Assembly (NCBI RefSeq): GCF_024435355.1
Contig: NZ_JAMJWG010000014.1
Location: forward strand, 124,001 to 188,000
Length of the DNA: 64,000 bases
Source of the DNA: Streptomyces odontomachi
Lineage (GTDB): Bacteria > Actinomycetota > Actinomycetes > Streptomycetales > Streptomycetaceae
Reading direction: 5' to 3'
Every line of letters starts with the position of its first letter. The stretch's first letter is position 1. The position numbers and the translations under genes are program-made. The notes under the pieces are model-generated. The model made no database searches. It was given only the letters and a program-made list of their open reading frames with translations, and was not told the origin of the DNA. Shown here one piece after another: positions 33,064 to 41,202 of the stretch.

Positions 33064-33831
33064 TCAGAAGCGAGACGCGCCCAGGTCGCGCGAGACCGCG
33101 CGGGCGCAGTCCCGCACCGCCGCGATCAGCTCGGGGCGCAGTGCCTCGTCCGCCGCGCACACCCGCTCCACGGCACCGCTGATCCCCACCGCGCCCACCG
33201 GTATGCGGCGCCGGTCGTAGATCGGTGCGGCCACCGACGCGACGCCCTCCCAGGTCTCCTCTATGTCGATCGCGTAGCCCCGCGCACCGGTGCGCTCGAG
33301 CCCTGCCTCGAACGCGTTCGACTCGCTCACCGTGCGCGCGGTGAAGGTCTTGCGTGCCATCTGCGAGGCCTGGGTGCGGGCCACCGGGTCGTACGCGCAG
33401 AGCACCTTGCCCAGTGCGGTGGAGTGCAGGGGCTGCATGGTGCCCACCTCCAGCACCTGGCGGCTGTCGTCGGGCCGGAAGACGTGGTGCACGATGAGGA
33501 CGCCGCGCTGGTGCAGCACGCCCAGGTAGGCGCGCTCACCGCTGGCGCGTGCCAGGTCGTCCGTCCACACCAGGGCGCGCGAGCGCAGCTCGTGCACGTC
33601 CAGATAGCTGTTGCCCAGGCGCAGCAGCTCAGCGCCGAGCTGATAGCGCCCCGAGGCCGGATCCTGCTCGACGAATCCCTCGTCGTGGAGGGTGCGCAGG
33701 ATGCCGTGCACGGTGCCCTTGGCCAGCCCGAGGGCGGCGGCGATGTCCGACAGGCCCAGTCGCCGCTCGCCGCCCGCCAGCAGCCGCAGCACCGCGGCGG
33801 CTCGTTCGAGGGACTGGATGTTCCGCGCCAT
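33064..33831 (-). CDS. gylR: GylR, IclR-family regulator of glycerol use
   Basis: 255 aa. Winged helix (about 5-65: LERAAAVLRLLAGGERRLGL, then DIAAALGLAKGTVHGILRTL) and an effector domain (70-250) with LHSTALGKVLCAYDP. It directly precedes glpF and glpK on the same strand, exactly the gylR-gylCAB arrangement of S. coelicolor, where GylR represses the operon and glycerol or glycerol 3-phosphate induces it. ATG 33831 begins MARNIQSLERAAAV, the standard N-terminus. Confidence 0.94.
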   Translation of the reverse strand: MARNIQSLERAAAVLRLLAGGERRLGLSDIAAALGLAKGTVHGILRTLHDEGFVEQDPASGRYQLGAELLRLGNSYLDVHELRSRALVWTDDLARASGERAYLGVLHQRGVLIVHHVFRPDDSRQVLEVGTMQPLHSTALGKVLCAYDPVARTQASQMARKTFTARTVSESNAFEAGLERTGARGYAIDIEETWEGVASVAAPIYDRRRIPVGAVGISGAVERVCAADEALRPELIAAVRDCARAVSRDLGASRF

Positions 33832-33910
33832 CGCCTGGCTACCTCCGCTTCCTTCCTCGACCACGGCCTCCCATGGCCCCCTACGGTCGCACGACGACCT
33901 CCTAGGAGGC

Positions 33911-33927
33911 GTTCGGCAATGCGGAAC
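33911..33927. promoter_or_regulatory. Likely GylR operator before gylR
   Basis: GTTCGGCAATGCGGAAC, a near-perfect palindrome 80 bases upstream of gylR, shared with the glpF site. The spacer 33832-34294 to metH (463 bases) shows no gene; I saw no cobalamin or SAM riboswitch pattern in it. Confidence 0.65.
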
Positions 33928-34294
33928 AGTATCGGTCGTTGTCGACCTGCTGCCAACAGTGTGGATCGCGCCTCCGGAGCGCCGGCCTTCCCGGCACCCA
34001 CGGGCCCGACGTCGAAGAATGCAGCACCCACGGGGCAGGCCCCGACGCACCCACCCCCCCCGCCACCCGGACGAATCCCCGGGGCCCCGGTCGGCCGAAC
34101 GCGCCGGCACCGGGCGCCACTGCCCCGGGCACCCCACCCGGCATGTCTGTTCCGTTGGTGTTTCGCCCTTTCGCCGGTCCGTCCGTTACCTGGACAACCC
34201 GGCGCCACCCGGCCACCCCCGGCTACCCTTGCGGGGTGCGCCTTCCGCGCGGGAGGCGCAAAGCCGACAGCCGTCGCATCCAGGGAGCACTCTC

Positions 34295-37200
34295 ATGGCC
34301 TCGCTGCCCAGCCCGTCGTCCCCATCGGCCGATTCCACGCAGGCGGACCGTACCCCGCCGGAACCCGCCGACAGCCGCGACCGCATCCGCGCCCTGCGCT
34401 CCGCCCTCGCCTCGCGTGTCGTGGTCGCCGACGGCGCCATGGGCACCATGCTCCAGGCGCAGAACCCCACCCTGGAGGACTTCCAGGACCTCGAGGGCTG
34501 CAACGAGATCCTGAACGTCACCCGGCCCGACGTCGTCGGCTCCGTCCACCGGGAGTACCTCGCCGCCGACGTCGACTGCGTGGGCACCAACACCTTCGGC
34601 GCCAACCTCAGCGCCCTCGGCGAGTACGACATCGCCGACCGCATCGTCGAGCTCTCCGAGGCCGGCGCCCGCATCGCCCGCGAAGTCGCCGACGAGTCCA
34701 CCGCCGCGACCGGCCGGCAGCGCTGGGTGCTCGGCTCCATGGGCCCCGGCACCAAGCTCCCCACCCTCGGCCACGCCGCCTACCCGGAACTGCGCGACGC
34801 CTACCAGCGCAACGCCGAGGGCCTGCTGGCCGGCGGCGCCGACGCCCTGCTCGTCGAGACCAGCCAGGACCTGCTCCAGACCAAGGCCGCGCTGGTCGCC
34901 GCACACCGCGCCCGCCGGGCCACCGGCTCCGACGCGCCGCTGATCTGCTCGGTCACCGTGGAGACCACCGGCACCATGCTGCTGGGCTCCGAGATCGGCG
35001 CCGCCCTCACCGCCCTGGAACCCCTCGGCATCGACCTCGTCGGCCTGAACTGCGCCACCGGACCCGCCGAGATGAGCGAGCACCTGCGCTACCTGTCCCA
35101 GCACGCCCGGATCCCGCTGACCTGCATGCCCAACGCGGGCCTGCCCGTGCTGGGCAAGGACGGCGCCCACTACCCGCTGACCCCGGGCGAGCTGGCCGAC
35201 GCCCACGAGACCTTCGTCCGGGAGTACGGGCTGAGCCTGGTCGGCGGCTGCTGCGGCACCACCCCCGAGCACCTGCGCCAGCTCGTCGCCCGGGTGCGCG
35301 CCATGACACCGCGCGAACGCGACCCGCGCCCCGAGCCCGGCGCCGCCTCCCTCTACCAGGCCGTGCCGTTCCGCCAGGACACCGCCTACCTGGCGATCGG
35401 CGAGCGGACCAACGCCAACGGCTCGAAGAAGTTCCGCGAGGCCATGCTGGAGGCCCGGTGGGACGACTGCGTGGAGATGGCACGCGAGCAGATCCGCGAG
35501 GGCGCCCACATGCTCGACCTGTGCGTCGACTACGTGGGCCGCGACGGCGTCGCCGACATGCAGGAACTGGCCGGCCGCTTCGCCACCGCCTCCACGCTGC
35601 CGATCGTGCTGGACTCGACGGAGGTCGACGTTCTCCAGGCCGGCCTGGAGAAGCTGGGCGGGCGCGCGGTCATCAACTCCGTCAACTACGAGGACGGCGA
35701 CGGCCCCGAGTCCCGCTTCGCGAAGGTCACCCGGCTGGCCGCTGAGCACGGCGCTGCGCTGATCGCGCTGACCATCGACGAGGAGGGCCAGGCCCGCACC
35801 CCGGAGAAGAAGGTCGAGATCGCCGAACGGCTGATCGCCGACCTCACCGGCAACTGGGGCATCCGGGAGGAGGACATCCTCGTCGACTGCCTGACCTTCA
35901 CCATCTGCACCGGTCAGGAGGAGTCTCGCAAGGACGGCGTCGCCACCATCGAGGCGATCCGCGAGCTGAAGAAGCGCCACCCGGCCGTGCAGACCACCCT
36001 CGGCCTGTCCAACATCTCCTTCGGCCTCAACCCGGCCGCCCGTATCGTCCTGAACTCCGTCTTCCTCGACGAGTGCGTCAAGGCCGGCCTGGACTCGGCG
36101 ATCGTGCACGCCTCCAAGATCCTTCCCCTCGCCCGTTTCGACGAGGAGCAGGTCAAGGCCGCCCACGACCTGATCCACGACCGGCGCAGCGAGGGCTACG
36201 ACCCGCTCCAGAAGCTCATGGAGCTGTTCGAGGGCGCCACCGCCAAGTCCCTGAAGGCCGGCAAGGCCGAGGAACTGGCCGCGCTGCCGCTGGACGAGCG
36301 CCTCAAGCGGCGCATCATCGACGGCGAGAAGAACGGCCTGGAGACCGACCTCGACGAGGCCCTGGAGAGCCGCAAGGCCCTCGACATCGTCAACGACACC
36401 CTCCTGGACGGCATGAAGGTCGTCGGCGAACTGTTCGGCTCCGGCCAGATGCAGCTGCCGTTCGTGCTCCAGTCCGCCGAGGTCATGAAGAGCGCGGTGG
36501 CCCATCTGGAGCCGCACATGGAGAAGGCCGACGAGGACGAGGCCGGCAAGGGCACCATCGTGCTGGCCACCGTCCGCGGCGACGTCCACGACATCGGCAA
36601 GAACCTCGTCGACATCATCCTGTCCAACAACGGCTACAACGTCGTCAACCTCGGCATCAAGCAGCCCGTCTCCGCGATCCTGGAAGCCGCGCAGGAACAC
36701 CGCGCCGACGTCATCGGCATGTCGGGACTGCTGGTGAAGTCCACCGTGATCATGAAGGAGAACCTGGAGGAGCTCAACCAGCGTGGGCTGGCCGCCGACT
36801 ACCCCGTCATCCTCGGTGGCGCCGCGCTCACCCGCGCCTACGTCGAGCAGGACCTGCACGAGATCTACCAGGGCGAGGTGCGCTACGCACGCGACGCCTT
36901 CGAGGGTCTGCGGCTGATGGACGCCCTCATCGCCGTCAAGCGCGGCGTACCCGGCGCCACCCTGCCCGAGCTGAAGCAGCGCCGCGTCAAGGCCGCCGCC
37001 GCCCTCCCGGACGACGGCCCCGAGACGGGCGACGTCCGCTCGGACGTCGCCACGGACAACCCCGTCCCCACTGCACCGTTCTGGGGCAGCCGCGTCGTCA
37101 AGGGCGTTCCCCTCAAGGACTACGCGTCCTGGCTCGACGAAGGCGCCCTGTTCAAGGGCCAGTGGGGCCTGAAGCAGTCCCGCACCGGCGACGGACCCAG

Positions 37201-37858
37201 CTACGAGGAACTGGCGGAGACGGACGGCCGGCCCCGGCTGCGCGGCTGGCTGGAGCGACTCCAGACGGAGAACCTCCTCGAAGCCGCCACCGTGTACGGC
37301 TACTTCCCGTGCGTCTCCAAGGGCGACGACCTGATCATCCTCGACGAGGAGGGCAACGAGCGGACCCGCTTCACCTTCCCGCGCCAGCGCCGCGGCCGCA
37401 GGCTCTGCCTCGCCGACTTCTTCCGCCCGGAGGACTCCGGCGAGACCGACGTCGTCGGCTTCCAGGTCGTCACCGTCGGATCCCGGGTCAGCGAGGCCAC
37501 CGCCCGACTCTTCGAGGCCGACGCCTACCGCGACTACCTGGAGCTGCACGGCCTGTCCGTCCAGCTGGCCGAGGCCCTCGCGGAGTACTGGCACGCCCGG
37601 GTGCGCGCCGAGCTCGGCTTCGGCGGCGAGGACCCCGCCGGCATCGAGGACATGTTCGCCCTGAAGTACCGCGGCGCCCGCTTCTCGCTCGGCTACGGTG
37701 CCTGCCCCGACCTGGAGGACCGCGCGAAGATCGCCGAACTGCTCCAGCCGGAGCGCATCGGCGTCCAGCTCTCGGAGGAGTTCCAGCTCCACCCCGAGCA
37801 GTCCACCGACGCCATCGTCATCCACCACCCCGAGGCGAAGTACTTCAACGCACGCTGA
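34295..37858 (+). CDS. metH: Cobalamin-dependent methionine synthase MetH
   Basis: 1187 aa, full length. Transfers methyl from methyltetrahydrofolate to homocysteine via cobalamin. Domains in order: homocysteine-binding barrel (about 30-355) with zinc Cys residues in GLNCATG and GGCCGTT; pterin-binding barrel (about 365-640), IGERTNANGSKKFREAM; cap and cobalamin domain (about 660-900) with DVHDIGKN, the axial-His motif; reactivation domain (about 930-1187) with RFSLGYGACPD, which binds AdoMet. ATG 34295 follows CAGGGAG. Stands alone, divergent from gylR. Confidence 0.97.
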   Translation: MASLPSPSSPSADSTQADRTPPEPADSRDRIRALRSALASRVVVADGAMGTMLQAQNPTLEDFQDLEGCNEILNVTRPDVVGSVHREYLAADVDCVGTNTFGANLSALGEYDIADRIVELSEAGARIAREVADESTAATGRQRWVLGSMGPGTKLPTLGHAAYPELRDAYQRNAEGLLAGGADALLVETSQDLLQTKAALVAAHRARRATGSDAPLICSVTVETTGTMLLGSEIGAALTALEPLGIDLVGLNCATGPAEMSEHLRYLSQHARIPLTCMPNAGLPVLGKDGAHYPLTPGELADAHETFVREYGLSLVGGCCGTTPEHLRQLVARVRAMTPRERDPRPEPGAASLYQAVPFRQDTAYLAIGERTNANGSKKFREAMLEARWDDCVEMAREQIREGAHMLDLCVDYVGRDGVADMQELAGRFATASTLPIVLDSTEVDVLQAGLEKLGGRAVINSVNYEDGDGPESRFAKVTRLAAEHGAALIALTIDEEGQARTPEKKVEIAERLIADLTGNWGIREEDILVDCLTFTICTGQEESRKDGVATIEAIRELKKRHPAVQTTLGLSNISFGLNPAARIVLNSVFLDECVKAGLDSAIVHASKILPLARFDEEQVKAAHDLIHDRRSEGYDPLQKLMELFEGATAKSLKAGKAEELAALPLDERLKRRIIDGEKNGLETDLDEALESRKALDIVNDTLLDGMKVVGELFGSGQMQLPFVLQSAEVMKSAVAHLEPHMEKADEDEAGKGTIVLATVRGDVHDIGKNLVDIILSNNGYNVVNLGIKQPVSAILEAAQEHRADVIGMSGLLVKSTVIMKENLEELNQRGLAADYPVILGGAALTRAYVEQDLHEIYQGEVRYARDAFEGLRLMDALIAVKRGVPGATLPELKQRRVKAAAALPDDGPETGDVRSDVATDNPVPTAPFWGSRVVKGVPLKDYASWLDEGALFKGQWGLKQSRTGDGPSYEELAETDGRPRLRGWLERLQTENLLEAATVYGYFPCVSKGDDLIILDEEGNERTRFTFPRQRRGRRLCLADFFRPEDSGETDVVGFQVVTVGSRVSEATARLFEADAYRDYLELHGLSVQLAEALAEYWHARVRAELGFGGEDPAGIEDMFALKYRGARFSLGYGACPDLEDRAKIAELLQPERIGVQLSEEFQLHPEQSTDAIVIHHPEAKYFNAR

Positions 37859-38217
37859 CGCTGAGGCACGACACGCATCGCGGGGACCGCGTAGGCGGCA
37901 AAAGGCCGGCGAAAGGTCTGGACCGGTCGGGCGATCGAACACCGGGTATCGGACACTCGGACACACGGTATCGAACCCTCCACATGGAGTGATATCGCCC
38001 ACGTCGGACGTTTGGTGATTATGCCGCCGAGCGTCCGGCGCGCCCCTCGTGACCAGGGCGGATGCGCCGGACATGATTGCCCAGACCCGGTCATCCGGCC
38101 CGCTTTCCCGCGCGTCCGGCTCCCGGGGGCCGTACACTGGTCGGTCCAGCGTTGGCCGGTTGCCCCTTCCGCAGTGAGGAGGCGACCGGCCTTCTCGTCC
38201 CGTACGGAGGTGCACGG
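37859..38217 (+). other. Spacer metH to HAD gene with a probable promoter
   Basis: 359 bases without a gene. Two GGTATCG words lie at about 37946-37975 on either side of GGACACTCGGACACAC. TACACT at about 38132 could be the -10 of the HAD gene. The GAGGAGG word at 38176 is not followed by a usable start. Confidence 0.4.
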
Positions 38218-38925
38218 ATGACCAGTACGGTCCCCGCCGTGGGTACCCGGATGGCAGAAGGGCCGGCTCTTCAGGCCGTGCTGCTCGACATGGACGGCAC
38301 CCTCGTGGACACCGAGGGCTTCTGGTGGGACACCGAGGTCGAGGTCTTCGCCCGACTCGGGCACACCCTCGAGGACGCCTGGCGCAACGTCGTGGTCGGC
38401 GGCCCCATGACCCGCAGTGCGGCCTTCCTGATCGAGGCCACCGGTGCGCGCATCAGCATCCCCGAACTGACGGTGCTCCTCAACGACGGCTTCGAGGAGC
38501 GCATCGGCCGCAGCCTGCCGCTGATGCCCGGCGCCGGCCGGCTGCTCGGCGAACTCGCCGCTCAGGGGATCCCGACCGCCCTGGTGTCCGCCACCCACCG
38601 GCGCGTCATGGACCGCATCCTCGCCTCGCTCGGATCCCAGCACTTCGCGCTGACCGTCGCCGGAGACGACGTCGCGCGCACCAAGCCGCACCCGGACCCG
38701 TACCTGCTGGCGGCGGCCGGACTCGGCGCCGACCCGGCCCGGTGCGCCGTCATCGAGGACACCGCCACCGGGGTGGCCGCCGCGGAGGCGGCCGGCTGCC
38801 GCGTCGTCGCGGTCCCGTCGATCACCCCCATCGCCCCCGCCCCCGGCCGCACCATCGTCACCACCCTCGAAGAGGTCGACCTGGCCTTCCTCCGCGACCT
38901 GGTGGCCCTGCCCGCCAGCGCATGA
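38218..38925 (+). CDS. HAD family hydrolase (beta-phosphoglucomutase/phosphatase-like)
   Basis: 235 aa. Haloacid-dehalogenase fold: motif I VLLDMDGTLVDTE (nucleophile Asp and acid/base Asp), motif II Ser in ALVSATH, motif III Lys in TKPHPDPYLLAA and motif IV in CAVIEDTATGVAAA. An alpha-helical cap follows motif I (about 30-95), typical of subfamily IA sugar-phosphate phosphatases and mutases. GGAGG lies 7 bases before ATG 38218. Found beside metH in Streptomyces; the substrate is not known. Confidence 0.93.
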   Translation: MTSTVPAVGTRMAEGPALQAVLLDMDGTLVDTEGFWWDTEVEVFARLGHTLEDAWRNVVVGGPMTRSAAFLIEATGARISIPELTVLLNDGFEERIGRSLPLMPGAGRLLGELAAQGIPTALVSATHRRVMDRILASLGSQHFALTVAGDDVARTKPHPDPYLLAAAGLGADPARCAVIEDTATGVAAAEAAGCRVVAVPSITPIAPAPGRTIVTTLEEVDLAFLRDLVALPASA

Positions 38926-38997
38926 GCCGGTAAACCGGGTGCAGCAGATCACGACGGCACCGGACGGCCTCTGACGGCCCCGTGCGCCCCGTACCCA

Positions 38998-39272
38998 GGG
39001 AGGGGCGCGGGGAACTGCGCGCCCGGCCACCACGAAACCGCGAGACCGTCACCGGACCGACCGGACCGACCGGACCGACCGGACCACATCGCGACGCTTG
39101 AGGCCGCGGCGAAGCCGCCGGGCTACGGCTACGGCCGCGCGCTCGCGGGGCGGCTTTGCGGACCGGGTTGCTCTGTCGTACCGCGAGGGGCGGAGGGAAC
39201 GGCGCGTCGACCCCGGGAGGGGCGCGGGGAACTGCGCGCCCGGCCACCACGAAACCGCGAGACCGTCACCGG
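38998..39272 (+). repeat. 58-bp direct repeat with a 9-bp tandem array
   Basis: The 58-bp unit at 38998-39055 recurs exactly by eye at 39215-39272. It contains the AGGGGCGCGGGGAACTGCGC core seen also at 27968 and 28045, then GCCCGGCCACCACGAAACCG. Directly after the first copy is a short tandem run of ACCGACCGG (about 39052-39085). The whole spacer 38926-39377 has no convincing gene. Confidence 0.85.
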
Positions 39273-39377
39273 CCCGTAGGGGCAAGTCCCGGCCGTTCAA
39301 CGAGGCGCCGGCGGAACGCCGGTCCGCGAAGCGCCCCGCGCCAAGCGGTGCCCCCAACAACCGGTTCGCAGCCAACC

Positions 39378-40049
39378 TCACTGCGAACCGGGCCGCACCA
39401 GTCCGCTCTCATAGGCGTACACCGCCGCCTGCACCCGATCGCGCAGCCCCAGCTTCGTCAGGACATGCCCCACGTGCGTCTTCACCGTCGTCTCGCTGAC
39501 GAACAGATCCGCGGCGATCTCCGCGTTCGACAACCCGCGGGCCACCAGCTTCAGCACCTCCACCTCACGCTCGGTGAGGGTGTGCAGGGTGTCCGGCACC
39601 GGCTCGTCCCCGGACGGCAGGTGCCCCGCGTACTTGTCCAGCAGCCGCCGGGTGACACTCGGCGCCAGCATCGCCTCGCCGGCCGCAACCACCCGGATCG
39701 CCTGGACCAGCTCATTGGCCGGGGCGTCCTTGAGCAGGAAACCGCTCGCACCGGCCCGGAGCGCCTCCACCACGTACTCGTCCAGATCGAACGTGGTCAG
39801 CACCAGTACCTTCGCCGGGCCGTCCCGCCCGGGACCGGAGATCTGACGGGTGGCCTCCACCCCGTCCATCCGCGGCATACGGATGTCCATCAGCACCACA
39901 TCGGGCTGTAGCGCCCGCACCTGGTCCAGCGCCTGTAGGCCGTCCCCGGCCTCGCCGACGACCGCGATGTCCTGCTCGGCCTCCAGGATCATCCGGAACC
40001 CCGTACGCAGCAGCGGCTGGTCGTCCACCAGTAGGACGCGGATGGCCAC
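39378..40049 (-). CDS. NarL/LuxR-type response regulator, orphan
   Basis: 223 aa. Receiver domain (1-120) with acidic pocket VLLVDDQ, phospho-acceptor Asp in VVLMDIRMP, Thr in VLTTFDLDEY and Lys in GFLLKDAP. A LuxR helix-turn-helix (about 155-215, LTEREVEVLKLVARGLSNAE) follows. No histidine kinase gene is next to it, so the partner is elsewhere or absent. GTG 40049 follows AAGGAGAG. It lies 15 bases after the RecB-like nuclease gene on the same strand, so both are probably on one transcript. Confidence 0.93.
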   Translation of the reverse strand: MAIRVLLVDDQPLLRTGFRMILEAEQDIAVVGEAGDGLQALDQVRALQPDVVLMDIRMPRMDGVEATRQISGPGRDGPAKVLVLTTFDLDEYVVEALRAGASGFLLKDAPANELVQAIRVVAAGEAMLAPSVTRRLLDKYAGHLPSGDEPVPDTLHTLTEREVEVLKLVARGLSNAEIAADLFVSETTVKTHVGHVLTKLGLRDRVQAAVYAYESGLVRPGSQ

Positions 40050-40064
40050 GTGACTCTCCTTCGG

Positions 40065-41093
40065 CTAGTGGGGCCCCATTCTGCCCTGCGCCGCGTCATC
40101 CGGGTCAGCCGCCCCGAGGGGGAGGGCCAGCGGCAACGGATACGGCGGGGGAGTACCGCCGAACTCCGGACACACCGCCTGGTGATCGCACCAGCCGCAC
40201 AGCTTGGTGGGGCGCGGCCGCCAGTCGCCGGTCTCGGTCGCCAGCCGGATCGCCTCCCACAGCGCGAGCAACTTGCGCTCGACCGCCTCCAGGTCGGCCT
40301 TGACCGGGTCGTGCGTCACCACATCACCGCTGCCCAGGTACACCAGCTGGAGACGACGCGGGATGACCCCCTTCAGCCGCCACACCACCAGCGCGTAGAA
40401 GTTCATCTGGAACAGCGCGCCCTGGGCGTACTCGGGGCGCGGGGCCTTGCCCGTCTTGTAGTCGACGATGCGCACCTCGCCGGTGGGGGCCACGTCGACG
40501 CGGTCGATGATGCCGCGCAGTCGCAGGCCGGAGTCCAGCCGGGTCTCCACGAACAGCTCACGCTCGGCGGGCTCCAGACGAGTGGGGTCCTCCAGCGTGA
40601 ACCAGCGCTCCACAAGACCCTCGACCTCGGCGAGCCAACGCGCCAGATCGGCACCCGCCTGCTCCTCGTCCGCCCCCGGGAACAGCTCCGCCAGCTCGGG
40701 GCGCGTCCGCCTCAGTCGCTCCCACTGCCCCGGGATCAGCGCCTTCGCCCGCAGCGCGGTGCGCTGTGCGGCGGGCGCGTCGAACAGCCGCTCCAGGACG
40801 GCATGCACCAGGGTGCCCCGGGTGGCCGCTGCGCTCGGCTTCTCGGGCAGCCGGTCGATCACCCGGAAGCGGTACAGCAGCGGGCACTGCATGAAGTCGC
40901 TCGCCCGTGACGGCGACAACGAAGCAGGCGGCACCACCCCCGACCCCCGTCTGCCCCGCCCCGAACCGCCGGAGCCGCGCCCGTCTCCCGCACCCGCCCC
41001 GTCGTCGGGGACGACCCCGCTCTCCGTACCCGCTGTCCCGTCCGAGCCGGACCCGCCCACCGAGCCGGTCCCACCGGCCGCGCCGATCTCCAT
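40065..41093 (-). CDS. RecB family exonuclease (PD-(D/E)XK nuclease)
   Basis: 342 aa. Stand-alone nuclease domain related to the AddB/RecB C-terminus: the SPSRASDFMQCPLLYRF start, LVHAVLERLF, GIIDRVD (metal Asp) and IVDYKTGK (catalytic Asp-x-Lys). The Cys of QCPLLY together with CGWCDHQAVCPEF gives the four-cysteine pattern of Fe-S cluster nucleases. The first 50 residues are a Gly/Ser-rich low-complexity stretch. It is likely to act in DNA repair. Co-directional with the response regulator. Confidence 0.92.
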   Translation of the reverse strand: MEIGAAGGTGSVGGSGSDGTAGTESGVVPDDGAGAGDGRGSGGSGRGRRGSGVVPPASLSPSRASDFMQCPLLYRFRVIDRLPEKPSAAATRGTLVHAVLERLFDAPAAQRTALRAKALIPGQWERLRRTRPELAELFPGADEEQAGADLARWLAEVEGLVERWFTLEDPTRLEPAERELFVETRLDSGLRLRGIIDRVDVAPTGEVRIVDYKTGKAPRPEYAQGALFQMNFYALVVWRLKGVIPRRLQLVYLGSGDVVTHDPVKADLEAVERKLLALWEAIRLATETGDWRPRPTKLCGWCDHQAVCPEFGGTPPPYPLPLALPLGAADPDDAAQGRMGPH

Positions 41094-41202
41094 GACCCAA
41101 GACCCTACGACCCGCCACTGACATCCCGACGCATACCATCGACGTCAGACCCTCTCGCCCTGCATGATCAGGAGCGAGGGACGCTTCAGACGAGGGGACA
41201 TC

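Noticed and set aside
33832..34294. Cobalamin or SAM riboswitch before metH
   Set aside because: The spacer is GC-rich, but I could not find a B12-box or SAM-type core; no structure could be supported by eye.
34223..38215. Very long minus-strand open frame opposite metH (over 1300 codons)
   Set aside because: It is a GC-bias shadow: low-complexity Gly/Val/Asp-rich protein, exactly antiparallel to the full-length metH with all its motifs.
38998..39272. Repeats as a CRISPR array
   Set aside because: Only two copies of 58 bp, no regular spacers and no cas genes nearby.
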